The notes under the pieces were generated by a model. The model saw nothing but the letters and a program-made list of their open reading frames with translations. It made no database searches and had not been told where the DNA came from. A stretch of 64,000 nt of DNA from Pseudomonas sp. SCA2728.1_7. GTDB lineage: Bacteria > Pseudomonadota > Gammaproteobacteria > Pseudomonadales > Pseudomonadaceae. The position numbers were made by a program, and so were the translations under genes. The first letter of the stretch is position 1, and every line of letters starts with the position of its first letter. The DNA is taken from assembly GCF_018138145.1 (NCBI RefSeq), contig NZ_CP073104.1, positions 5,523,001 to 5,587,000 on the forward strand. The letters run 5' to 3'. Below, piece after piece: positions 53,781-63,100 of this stretch.

Positions 53781-53852
53781 GCCATCGCGAGCAGGCTCAC
53801 TCCTACATTTGAAATGCGTACCCCTGTAGGAGTGAGCCTGCTCGCGATGGCG
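53781..53852. repeat. REP inverted pair (GTAGGAGTGAGCC class, tail-to-tail)
   Basis: Arms CGCCATCGCGAGCAGGCTCA and exact complement with about a 16-base loop; between convergent enoyl-CoA hydratase and pyk. Confidence 0.9.
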
Positions 53853-53886
53853 TCGGATCAGTCGACACATCTCCTGGATCAGAAAA

Positions 53887-53927
53887 CAAAAAGCCCCGGC
53901 ACTCACATGCCGGGGCTCTTGTTTTTC
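53887..53927 (-). terminator. Terminator after pyruvate kinase
   Basis: AGCCCCGGC/GCCGGGGCT stem with an eight-base loop and T-run on the minus strand, 11 bases beyond the pyk stop. Confidence 0.92.
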
Positions 53928-53937
53928 AGCGCATCAC

Positions 53938-55389
53938 TCAGACCTGCGGGTCACCCACGTGCAGGATCTTCATGCCGTTGGTGCCGCCGGTGGTGTGGTA
54001 GCTGTCGCCCTTGGTCAGGATGACCCAGTCGCCTTTTTCCACAACGCCGCGCTTGACCAGTTCGTCGATGGCCTTTTGGCTGACTTCGTGCGGTTCCAGC
54101 GAAGCCGGGTCGAACGGTACGGTGTACACGCCACGGAACATGGCTGCGCGCGCCTGAGTTTCACGGTGCGGCGAGAACGCATAGATCGGCACCGAGGAGC
54201 GGATGCGCGACATGATCAGCGGGGTGTAGCCACTTTCGGTCAGGGCGATGATCGCTTTGACGCCCGGGAAGTGGTTGGCGGTGTACATGGTCGCCAGTGC
54301 GATGCTTTCGTCGCAGCGGGTGAATTCCTTGCCGATGCGGTGGCTGGAGGTTTTACCGGTCGGGTGCTTCTCAGCGCCGACGCAGATGCGCGCCATCGCC
54401 TGAACAGCTTCCAGCGGGTACAGACCTGCAGCGGACTCGGCGGACAGCATCACGGCGTCGGTGTAGTCGAGCACGGCGTTGGCCACGTCGGACACTTCGG
54501 CGCGGGTCGGCATCGGGTTCTGGATCATCGACTCCATCATCTGGGTCGCGACGATCACCGCCTTGTTGTGGCGGCGTGCGTGCAGAATGATTTTCTTCTG
54601 AATGCCCACCAGCTCGGCGTCGCCGATTTCCACACCCAAGTCACCACGGGCAACCATTACCGCGTCGGAAGCCTTGATCAGGCCATCGAGGGTTTCGTCG
54701 TCGGCCACGGCTTCGGCGCGTTCGATCTTCGCCACCAGCCAGGCGGTACCGCCGGCTTCGTCGCGCAGTTGACGGGCGTATTCCATGTCGGCAGCGTCAC
54801 GCGGGAAGGACACCGCGAGGTAGTCGACTTCCATTTCAGCGGCGAGCTTGATGTCGGCCTTGTCTTTTTCAGTCAGGGCCGGTGCGGTCAGGCCGCCACC
54901 GCGACGGTTGATGCCTTTGTGGTCGGACAGCGGGCCGCCGATGGTCACGGTGCAATGCAATTCTGTTGCGGTGGCGGTATCCACGCGCATCACCACACGG
55001 CCGTCGTCGAGCAGCAGCTCGTCGCCCACGCCGCAGTCCTTGACCAGGTCCGGGTAGTCGATGCCGACCACTTGCTGGTTGCCTTCGGTCAACGGATGGC
55101 TGGTGGAGAAGGTGAACTGGTCACCGATCTTCAGCTCGATCTTCTTGTTGGCGAATTTGGCGATACGGATTTTCGGGCCTTGCAGGTCACCGAGCAGGGC
55201 GACGAAGCGGCCGTGCTTGGCAGCGAGGTCACGCACCAGCTTCGCGCGAGCCTTGTGCTCGTCGGGGGTGCCGTGGGAGAAGTTCAGACGGGCAACGTCC
55301 AGACCAGCCAGAATCAGCTGTTCGAGAACTTCCGGCGAGTTACTGGCCGGGCCAAGGGTAGCGACGATTTTGGTACGACGGACGGACAT
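53938..55389 (-). CDS. pyk: Pyruvate kinase
   Basis: 483 residues. Start MSVRRTKIVATLGPASNSPEVLEQLILAGLDVARLNFSHG at 55389 with GGAGTC upstream. Converts phosphoenolpyruvate and ADP to pyruvate and ATP. Active-site signature IERAEAVADDETLDGLIKASDAVMVARGDLGVEIGD and MMESMIQNPMPTRAEVSDVANAVLDYTDAVMLSAESAAGLYP are complete; the C-terminal allosteric domain is normal. Corresponds to pykA (PA4329) by order. Confidence 0.97.
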   Translation of the reverse strand: MSVRRTKIVATLGPASNSPEVLEQLILAGLDVARLNFSHGTPDEHKARAKLVRDLAAKHGRFVALLGDLQGPKIRIAKFANKKIELKIGDQFTFSTSHPLTEGNQQVVGIDYPDLVKDCGVGDELLLDDGRVVMRVDTATATELHCTVTIGGPLSDHKGINRRGGGLTAPALTEKDKADIKLAAEMEVDYLAVSFPRDAADMEYARQLRDEAGGTAWLVAKIERAEAVADDETLDGLIKASDAVMVARGDLGVEIGDAELVGIQKKIILHARRHNKAVIVATQMMESMIQNPMPTRAEVSDVANAVLDYTDAVMLSAESAAGLYPLEAVQAMARICVGAEKHPTGKTSSHRIGKEFTRCDESIALATMYTANHFPGVKAIIALTESGYTPLIMSRIRSSVPIYAFSPHRETQARAAMFRGVYTVPFDPASLEPHEVSQKAIDELVKRGVVEKGDWVILTKGDSYHTTGGTNGMKILHVGDPQV

Positions 55390-55559
55390 GCAAAGACTCC
55401 TGAGTTCAAGCGCTAGCGAAGGCTACTATGCTCTTGGGGTGTAGTCATTGTTCGAATGCACTACTTATTGTTTTCTTTATTGAACACGACGATTGGCGCA
55501 AACACTTCTGAAGATTTCTCGGCAAGGGTCGATAAAGAGCACAAGACAGGAGAACCCTC

Positions 55560-55946
55560 ATGCGATTCGTACCCATTGCCGCCCTTGCCCTCAGCGTCCT
55601 CGCCGTGACGGGCTGCACCCGTTGGTCGATGAACCATCATTTGAACAACGCCTACAGCGCCTATGACCGCGGCAATTGCGAGCAGGTCATGCTCGAGCTG
55701 TCCAAGGTCGAACGCGCCAGCCGTGCCCGCCCGTATGTGTGGCCGGAAGTGTCGATGATGCGCGGCCAGTGCCTTGAGCGGCAGAAAATGTTTGTCGACG
55801 CGGCGCAGACCTATCAGTTCATCATCGCCTCGTACCCCAACAGCGAATACGCCTACCGCGCCCGCGCGCGTCTGGAAACCTTGCAGAGCCTGGGTCATTA
55901 CCCGACGCGCAGCGCCGCTGCCGTGGTGCGCCCGACCCGCTTCTGA
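55560..55946 (+). CDS. Small TPR-like lipoprotein
   Basis: 128 residues. Lipoprotein signal MRFVPIAALALSVLAVTGC (lipobox VTGC, Cys19). The rest forms helix pairs resembling a BamD/YfiO-type TPR unit (NAYSAYDRGNCEQVMLELSKVERA; AAQTYQFIIASYPNSEYAYRARARLETLQ). Probably a scaffold in the periplasm. GGAG lies just before the ATG. Divergent from pyk. Confidence 0.85.
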   Translation: MRFVPIAALALSVLAVTGCTRWSMNHHLNNAYSAYDRGNCEQVMLELSKVERASRARPYVWPEVSMMRGQCLERQKMFVDAAQTYQFIIASYPNSEYAYRARARLETLQSLGHYPTRSAAAVVRPTRF

Positions 55947-56002
55947 TGACAGTTGTCATACAAAATCTGGCTGTGTGTACAAGCTGAGCTATAGTCGAGT
56001 AA

Positions 56003-56100
56003 CCCGGGTTTGGAGCTGAATCTGTAAACCCGGAGCAACACCTGCGACTGGCAAGTGGTCAGGTGACGGCGACTTGGCGACCGTCACACCGGAAGCGGGG
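56003..56100 (+). promoter_or_regulatory. Structured leader ahead of the PilZ gene
   Basis: Between a TATAGT-like -10 (about 55990) and the PilZ start lie two GC-rich hairpins: CCGGGTTT/AAACCCGG (56003-56033) and a GTGACGG/CCGTCAC pair (about 56063-56088). About 190 bases of untranslated leader would result. No known riboswitch consensus is recognised. Confidence 0.35.
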
Positions 56101-56177
56101 AGAGCGGGCCTGCGACACAGGCACGTTCCGAAGCAAAGGTGCGGCTCTGTCATGGAGCCTTGCATGGCGAACTGCGC

Positions 56178-56537
56178 ATGTTTACCGACCGCCGGATCGA
56201 ACGGCACCAGTTGCCGTACTTCCTCAGAGTGTTCAACAGCGTTACCGACAAGCCCATCGGTTTTCTCGGCAATGTCTCCGCAGACGGGCTGATGCTGATC
56301 AGCCAGTTGCCGATGATGATCGGGGTGGACTTCCAGTTACGCCTGAAAATCCCCGCCAGCGATGGCTGCCAGCAAGTCATCGACTTCACCGCGTGTTGCG
56401 TGTGGTGCCATGAAGACGCCACGCCGCTGCATTACGACGCCGGCTTCATCGTACAGCGCCCGCCGGCGGAATTCGGCCAACTGGTGCAGGCGTTACAGCA
56501 GTACTTCAGTTTTCAGCCGATGCCGGCTTCGGCCTGA
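56178..56537 (+). CDS. PilZ-domain (c-di-GMP binding) protein
   Basis: 119 residues from ATG 56178 (an in-frame GTG at 56139 would add 13). The c-di-GMP motif is complete: RRIER at residues 5-9 (RxxxR) and NVSADGL (D/NxSxxG) about 31-37. The remainder is a six-strand PilZ barrel with a C-terminal helix (FGQLVQALQQYF). Single-domain PilZ receptors pass c-di-GMP level to motility or secretion machines. With bifA and the GGDEF gene this is the third c-di-GMP gene in the window. The ribosome site is weak, so the start is not certain. Confidence 0.85.
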   Translation: MFTDRRIERHQLPYFLRVFNSVTDKPIGFLGNVSADGLMLISQLPMMIGVDFQLRLKIPASDGCQQVIDFTACCVWCHEDATPLHYDAGFIVQRPPAEFGQLVQALQQYFSFQPMPASA

Positions 56538-56553
56538 TTCAAAACCGCTAAAA

Positions 56554-56631
56554 GCTTTGCGAGCAGGTTCGTTCCGACCTTTGATTTGTGCTGTGCACGA
56601 ATCCTGTGGGAGCGGGCTTGCCCGCGAAAGC
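56554..56631. repeat. Degenerate REP inverted pair
   Basis: Arms GCTTTGCGAGCAGGTTCGTT and TGTGGGAGCGGGCTTGCCCGCGAAAGC, each carrying several changes from the other REPs in the window. Confidence 0.7.
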
Positions 56632-56774
56632 ATCCTTGGGTACCCCGCCCACGCGTCAAACCATCGCAATCGTCCACTCGTCACCCCGCGTTTTCTCTGC
56701 CAATAACCAAGCGGGCGTTAGCTGATGCAGAACGCTTTCAGTTGCTCTGCTGCAGCATTTACCGTTCGTCGGGA

Positions 56775-56790
56775 CTGTCAGGTTTTACAG
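56775..56790 (+). promoter_or_regulatory. Shared Tc-locus palindrome, copy 2 (Ig-repeat gene)
   Basis: CTGTCA-GGTT-TTACAG, the 6-4-6 element with one mismatch (T for G), followed by GTGC as copy 1 is. It lies 71 bases before the ATG of the Ig-repeat gene. Confidence 0.6.
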
Positions 56791-56861
56791 GTGCCTGGGT
56801 ATTCGCGAGTTCTGTAAAAACAAGACCTAGCTGCCAGAACCCTGGCCAAAGGAGAGCGATC

Positions 56862-59800
56862 ATGTCAGAGGGTACTTTTATTCCTGAGAAGGTTGAGCAT
56901 GCTTCGAACGAAGATGACGGGAATTCAGAAGTTCAGGCTTGGAAACCTCTCCAGTTTTATTACGGAAACAGCACGATTCTTGTCAGCCCAGATACGCCGA
57001 TTACATTCAGCATTCCATCGTATGCCGGTGAACATAATCAGGTGTGGATGGACTTTCATTCCGCAACCTCGAGCAGGAAGATTCTTGATGGGCATTGGTT
57101 CCAGGCAGTTCATTGGAACACTATTCAGATCAATGGACTTGTAGAAGGCAAGGCCAAATTTGATGGGGTTTGGAGGCGAGGTGACGAGTGGGCTCCGTGG
57201 ACCTCCCAGCTTGTTGAAGTAAGGAAGCCTGCCGCGTTTGATGCCGTTGGTGTGGTTGGCGTTAGGGTATCAGGCACTGCAAGTCCTGGCAGTGTGATAA
57301 GGCTTGTGCGTCCTGCCGACAAAGCCGTGATGAGCACCACGCACACCACTCAATCTGATAGGCGCTGGACTGTCACATTGTCGACGGGCCTTAACCAAGG
57401 CGTTCATGAGCTACAAATCCGCGAAGACGTCAATGGGACACTGGGTCGATATACCCAGACGAAAACGTTCACGGTTCTAGGCATAGTCAAAATTACATCC
57501 CCGAGTATCAATCTGCCCGTCGAGAGTGTTCTACCCGTGTTCAAGGGCAACGGGGCGCTGCCGGGATCCCGCATCAGTGTTTTCATAGCAAACCCCCCCA
57601 TGCTTGTGGCCACATCCGATCCGGTTGATTCCGACGGCGAATGGCTCGCAACCAGTAGCCATACTTTCGCGCGAGGGGCACGTTACACCATTATTGCCAG
57701 ACAGAATCTGGGTGGCGGCTACTCCGACTGGAGCAACCCTCAAGAGTTTTATGTTATTGGCCCTCCCGTGTTTACAGCACCCAAGCCCAATCCCGCTGCG
57801 CCGCCAATCGTGGATATGACATCGATGTTCGAGGGTACCGGAGCCACCGGCTTCTATCAGAACAGGGTCGACGTGTATTCGGAGCAAAGGGGGGCCGTGG
57901 CTGTGGCTGTGGGCTGGCCACTACCCGACACCGGTGTATGGCGCCGAGAAGGCACCCTTACACCCGGTCCTCATTCGATTTTCGGCACGCAGACAGTCAA
58001 CGCAATTACCTCGATAAACAGCGAACCCTTCGGCATACGGGTTCGCCCGGGCAAAACGTCGGTCGAGTACACCCTCAATCAAGAAACCATGACGTTTTCC
58101 GGTAGTGGCCATTACGACCAGTACCTCGAAACGCAGATTCAGTTCACCCTCAAGCGTTACCCGGGCGACGAACCGCCGAACACGCCGCCCAATGTCATTG
58201 TGCGAGCCGACGGTTCCTGGACAACAACATCGACAGGCTGGACGTTTGGGATTTATTTAGTCGAGGTCGTGCAAAAGATCGTCGACAACGCGAGTGGCTG
58301 GATCGAGTCGCGGCCTTATGAGTTCGAAATCCGCAACAACATGCCGGATGTCACCGACGTAACCCATACCAAAGCCTACCGGCCGGTCTTCAGCGGCAAG
58401 GGTTATAACGGCGCCACCGTGAGTTTTTACCATCCTGGTGGCGACCTCAAGGCTGCCCCTGATGCAGTCGTGAGCGGTGGAACCTGGTCGAGCACAGCCA
58501 ATGAAGACTGGGGGCCGGTGAAGGATCGGGAAGTCCATATCCAGCAGTGTCTGGAGGAGCATTGTTCACTCAACCGTGTGGTGTTGAAGGTTTCGATTGC
58601 GCCCCTGCCACCCACGGTGGACGAGCTACCCCTGGAAGGCCTGAGACCGATGATCCGCGGCAACTGCCTGGAAGGCGCCACGGTGAGCATAACCTTTCGC
58701 GGCGACAACAACGTTTATAGCGGCAACGTTGAAAAGGACACATGGACGTTCCAGCGAACACAGCCGTTTCCCGCAGATGTCCCCCAAACCATCTTCGTTA
58801 CCCAAACGGCAGCCGATCAGACCTCGGAGGCGCAATCCCGAGACTTCACGCTTTACCCGGCCATGTTCACACCGGTCATCACGTATCCGGCCGAAGACAG
58901 TGACGTGGGGCAGGATGTACTGATCAAGGGTGGCGACGGTGTGAGCGGCGCCACGATGCAACTGTACGAGTCTCAGTTTCAACAAAAAATAGGCGATGCT
59001 TTGCATTTGGTCGTGGACAACGAATGGGCAATCCCGCTCACCGGTTTGAAGCACGGTGGACACACGATCTTCGCGAAACAGGAACGCAACGGACGGCCGT
59101 CCGACAGAAGTGACCATCGAAGCTTCAACGTGGTGCTGGCGCCACCGCAGATCAGCACACCGCAGGAGGGCGGCAAGCAGCCGCGCACCTGGACACTGGA
59201 GGGCGTTGGTCTGGCTTTCGCGCACGTCGAAATCTGGTGCAAGGGGGCTGCCGAACCGTGGTTGAGCAATATCCCGGTGCCTGCGAGCGGTAACTGGCGG
59301 CAGCAAGTGACGCAGCTCGTGGGCACCTACATCATCTGCGCCCGGCAGTTATTTACTGATGACAACAAGACACATGAGTCCGCCTTCACCGAGTATTTGA
59401 CCTATGACGTGGTCCCGGCAGCGCCTTTTGTCGAGACCCCGGTCGAAGACGAACGGGTCGGCCGGCAGTTGGTAGTGTCAGGTTTCGGTGTGCCGGGCGA
59501 CACCGCTACGGTGACGTTGGGGGCCGCCACGCAAAGCACTGTCGTGCTGGAGGACCGTACCTGGTCGATGGCTGTTGAGGTTCAGGCTGACGGCGAGAGG
59601 GTTCTGGAGGTCAAGGCCATGCTTGATGGCTTCGAGTCGGACACCACCTCACGCAAAGTCGTGGCGGGCCTGTACCTGCCCATCTTCAAGGAACCGGCAG
59701 CCGGGCGTCGGGTGCATGATCCGGTGGCCTTTGCCGGTGTGGGCGATGAGGGCAGCGGGCGAGTCGTGAGCTGGTTCGACCCGGAGCAGAAATGGACGCC

Positions 59801-59993
59801 GCTGCTGCCCGTCGCTGCAAACCAATGGCGCGGTGAGTCCGATGTGTCGTTACCCCCCGGCGGCACGTGGTGCCGGTTCCGGCAGACGCTCACATCGCAG
59901 GCAGGGGTTTCCGATTGGGCCGAGAGCCCACGCTTCGAGGTCGAGCCGGTGCCCCGCGACGCTGACTCACGAAAAGCCGACGAGCGGTCATAG
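56862..59993 (+). CDS. Large protein of about ten Ig-like repeats, next to TcA
   Basis: 1043 residues from ATG 56862, which has AAGGAGAG seven bases upstream. A unique N-terminal segment (1-125, WKPLQFYYGNSTILVSPDTPITF...) is followed by roughly ten beta-sandwich repeats of 85-100 residues, each opening with a P-x(2)-P-type strand and a G-x-G turn (e.g. LPVFKGNGALPGSRISVF, RPVFSGKGYNGATVSFY, GLRPMIRGNCLEGATVSITF, RQLVVSGFGVPGDTATVTL). No signal peptide, no transmembrane helix, no RTX or LPxTG end. Ig-like arrays of this kind are adhesins or spacers. Its place 122 bases before TcA and the shared palindrome tie it to the Tc toxin; function unknown. The 5' end is about 47-48% GC, lower than the rest. 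Confidence 0.8.
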   Translation: MSEGTFIPEKVEHASNEDDGNSEVQAWKPLQFYYGNSTILVSPDTPITFSIPSYAGEHNQVWMDFHSATSSRKILDGHWFQAVHWNTIQINGLVEGKAKFDGVWRRGDEWAPWTSQLVEVRKPAAFDAVGVVGVRVSGTASPGSVIRLVRPADKAVMSTTHTTQSDRRWTVTLSTGLNQGVHELQIREDVNGTLGRYTQTKTFTVLGIVKITSPSINLPVESVLPVFKGNGALPGSRISVFIANPPMLVATSDPVDSDGEWLATSSHTFARGARYTIIARQNLGGGYSDWSNPQEFYVIGPPVFTAPKPNPAAPPIVDMTSMFEGTGATGFYQNRVDVYSEQRGAVAVAVGWPLPDTGVWRREGTLTPGPHSIFGTQTVNAITSINSEPFGIRVRPGKTSVEYTLNQETMTFSGSGHYDQYLETQIQFTLKRYPGDEPPNTPPNVIVRADGSWTTTSTGWTFGIYLVEVVQKIVDNASGWIESRPYEFEIRNNMPDVTDVTHTKAYRPVFSGKGYNGATVSFYHPGGDLKAAPDAVVSGGTWSSTANEDWGPVKDREVHIQQCLEEHCSLNRVVLKVSIAPLPPTVDELPLEGLRPMIRGNCLEGATVSITFRGDNNVYSGNVEKDTWTFQRTQPFPADVPQTIFVTQTAADQTSEAQSRDFTLYPAMFTPVITYPAEDSDVGQDVLIKGGDGVSGATMQLYESQFQQKIGDALHLVVDNEWAIPLTGLKHGGHTIFAKQERNGRPSDRSDHRSFNVVLAPPQISTPQEGGKQPRTWTLEGVGLAFAHVEIWCKGAAEPWLSNIPVPASGNWRQQVTQLVGTYIICARQLFTDDNKTHESAFTEYLTYDVVPAAPFVETPVEDERVGRQLVVSGFGVPGDTATVTLGAATQSTVVLEDRTWSMAVEVQADGERVLEVKAMLDGFESDTTSRKVVAGLYLPIFKEPAAGRRVHDPVAFAGVGDEGSGRVVSWFDPEQKWTPLLPVAANQWRGESDVSLPPGGTWCRFRQTLTSQAGVSDWAESPRFEVEPVPRDADSRKADERS

Positions 59994-59996
59994 AAC

Positions 59997-60012
59997 CTGT
60001 CAGTTATGACAG
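59997..60012 (+). promoter_or_regulatory. Shared Tc-locus palindrome, copy 3 (TcA genes)
   Basis: CTGTCA-GTTA-TGACAG, perfect 6-4-6 arms, beginning four bases after the stop of the Ig-repeat gene and 103 bases before the TcA ATG. Preceded by GAAC exactly as the left flank of copy 1 on the plus strand. Confidence 0.65.
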
Positions 60013-60115
60013 TAGACGCTTAAGGCTATCCAGCATCAAATCGATCAGAACGAAGGGGCCGCCTGACGAATACGTCGGGCGGTTCAGGCCAGCTCTCGAC
60101 CCAAGGAATCTGATC

Positions 60116-63100
60116 ATGGCTGATCCGCGCCGTCCCGGCCTGCAACTGTACGATCAGTTGTTTACTGAAGAGCCAAACGCGCAGGACGCGAGTGTGCAAC
60201 CGCTCAAAACCTACCTGGAGAATGGCGGCTCGATTTTCCCGCTGGTGGAAAGAGGCGTGGAATACCTGATCAACGAGTATCAGATGAACAGGACGGACGC
60301 CCAACGGTTTTTACGTCGTGCCAACAGCATGGCCACTTACCTGAGCCGTCAGTTCATCGAGCAACAACTGAGCGGTGGCAATGGCGATGGCGTTGCCAAG
60401 CCGGCGAGCGGGTTGTTATCGCTGGTGACCGGTCCCCGATACGAGCTGCTTTTCCATACCGAGTTCGAAAAACTGGCTCTGCCGGATTCTTTGGAGTCCT
60501 TCCTGTCCCCAGTAGCCTATCTGATCTTTTTGTTGCTCTGGATCCGCGACCGGATCGAATCGGTAAAACTTGATCCTCCAGGCTACCCGCTCAATGAGCG
60601 TCGTGCTGATCTGATGGATCTGTCTGTGGATTTCAGTGCAGTGTTCCGGTCGGTGTCTTCGGTGGACATCATCATCTCGGTTCTGGAGTGTTTCATTACT
60701 GAGCATCCGATAGAAAACCAGCCACAAAAGACCATCGAAGACGCGATGATTGAAGCGCGTTATCCCAATAGCCTGCCTTACTTCCAAGCCTGGGCCAGCG
60801 CTGACGGTGTTGCGCAAATCAACGGCCTGTCACTGGGTGATTTTGCCCACACAGTGCATTTGAACTACCCCTACTTTTTGCGATCCGGTACCTGGATTGA
60901 TTTCGCCGAACGTGCGCTGGCACATTCGACGCGATTCGGACCCTATCAGCGGGAATTGTTAACGGAGCCTCCCGTAGAGCTTGAAGACCTTGCCGCGTTT
61001 TATCGGGATAACTATGGCTCAGACATAGAGCAGGGGCCGGGGCCGCAGAATCTGGATCAGGTTGCGTACTTCGGCGCACACACAAGGCTCGGCACGCTGG
61101 GGATTGAACGTTTGCTGTCCATTCGTGGGTTCGCCCCGGTGCGTTCGGCCAATGTGGTCTACCCCAAAGACTCTCCCCTGACACCTTCGACCCCTTTGAC
61201 GGGTGCCGAAGAACCCGTCCCGTCGCCAGAAAGCGGGCGTTTCGGATCGGTCTACATCAACGCCAATGCCCACCCCGGCGTGATTATCAACGTTGCGGAT
61301 GATAGCCCTGCGTCTCTGCATCGATTGTCTGTTGTTTACAACAATGTCGAGGGGCTTGCCGTCTTCGACCGGATAAACCGAATGGTGCGCCTGTGCAACT
61401 GGCTGGAACTGCCCAGTGATCAGGTGGACGCCGTGCTGGTTGCTGCGATCAGCGCGGAAGTGCGCGGCGGTGCGGATAAAGAAAAATGGTGGATATCGGA
61501 CAACGTCATACATGCCCTCGGGCTGTTCCAGACTTTACGCGAACGCTACAACTGCACGGCGGCGGACTTTGCGGTATTAATCAATGAGCTGGCCATTTAC
61601 GGGAGCGGCGAAGCGCTATCGCAATTCGATCAGGTGTTCAACAGTCAAGGCAGCTATCGCGAACCTTTGTTGCTGGACGACGGCGAGTTTCCAGTCACGC
61701 CCGCACCGGGCGAAGTCGATCTGACCATCAGCCAGCTGTGCAATGGTCTGGGGATCGACACACAGACTTACCAGTATCTGGCATTGCAAGTGGCCAAGGC
61801 TCACAGCGTCGGCAACAAGTTCAAGCGCTGCTTGCCGATCATTTCCAGTTTTTATCGACTGGTGCGATTGTCCCGATTGCTGAGCCTCACCCCCGTCGAA
61901 GGCGTGTTGATGCTGCTACTGGTGGGGGGGGAGGACTGGCTCAATGAGTTGGCGGGCACTCCAAAAATTGGCTCGGTCGACAGCGAGACCCCCGACGTTC
62001 TGAACATCATTGATGCTCTGCAATCGTGCGTGCAGTGGTGTGAGCACAATAACTTGCTTGCGTTATGGGTGTTGAAACACGCGTTGCCCCCGCAACCCGC
62101 CCGCGAAGCCTCCGAGCAGGATCAACAGCTGTTCGATCAAGTACGCAACCTGCTGCCAACGGCGCAATTCTCCAATGCATCGGTGTTGATGGCCGGCCTG
62201 CCGCCTGCCGGTGCGGCCAGCTGGCTGGATTTCCTGGTGAAAAGTGTTGCAGAACTGAAGCCTGTTATCGATACCGATGGGCTGGTGCTGGCGCCCATCG
62301 GGACACCGGAAGAGTACTTGATTGATGCGCAAAAAAGGGTTGAGTGGGCAGTCGATCAGGCCCTCGGTACCCTGGAACCCGGGGTGCGCATGAGTCTGGC
62401 CAGCACCCTGCTCAAAGTGCTACTGGATGCCAGGGATGCCCAGGTGTCACTGGTCAAGGAAACGCTGGCGGCCTATGCCGAGATTGCATCGGATCAGGCA
62501 ATTGCGGTGCTGAACTGGGCCGACAAAACGGTTTACCAGTTTTTGCGCCAGGTAAAATCACGTATCGATTCGAGCACCGAGCCATCCAGGCGTAACCCGG
62601 ATGCTGATGAGTTGCTGACGCTGTTGGCCGATGTACGGCGACGCGCTGAGGTGGTTTCAACGTTGGGGCTGAGTGCCACCCTGTTAGAGGATTATCTCGA
62701 TTACGGTTATGACGCCTGGATGGGGCAGGCCAGAAAGGACCTTACCGTCAGCACCCTTTATCACCTGACCACGCTCAACCGGGCATTTGGCTTGAGTACG
62801 CAACCGGCGCAGAAGCTGCTCGACTACCTGCGCGAAGTCAACGCGCTGGAAGCAACCCTTGGCGAGCACGCGAAGCAGCTGTTGCATCAGGTTTCCACGA
62901 TCAGACTGGCCGAGTTCTTCGACTGGAGCGTGCAGGAGGTGCGTGAATGCATCAATCGCATGGATCCGCAGCGGCCGATACTGAGAAACCTTAGCCAACT
63001 GGCTCTGTTTATCCGCGTCCGTGAGATGTCGACGAAAACGGGGATGGACGCACTGACGATTTTCCTGATGGGCCATTTGCCTGAAGTCGTGGACAAGCAA

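Noticed and set aside
55945..55959. Possible fourth copy of the Tc palindrome (ATGACAGTTGTCAT)
   Set aside because: The half-sites are in the opposite order (TGACA first, spacing two), so it is a different dyad, lying over a stop codon of the lipoprotein gene.
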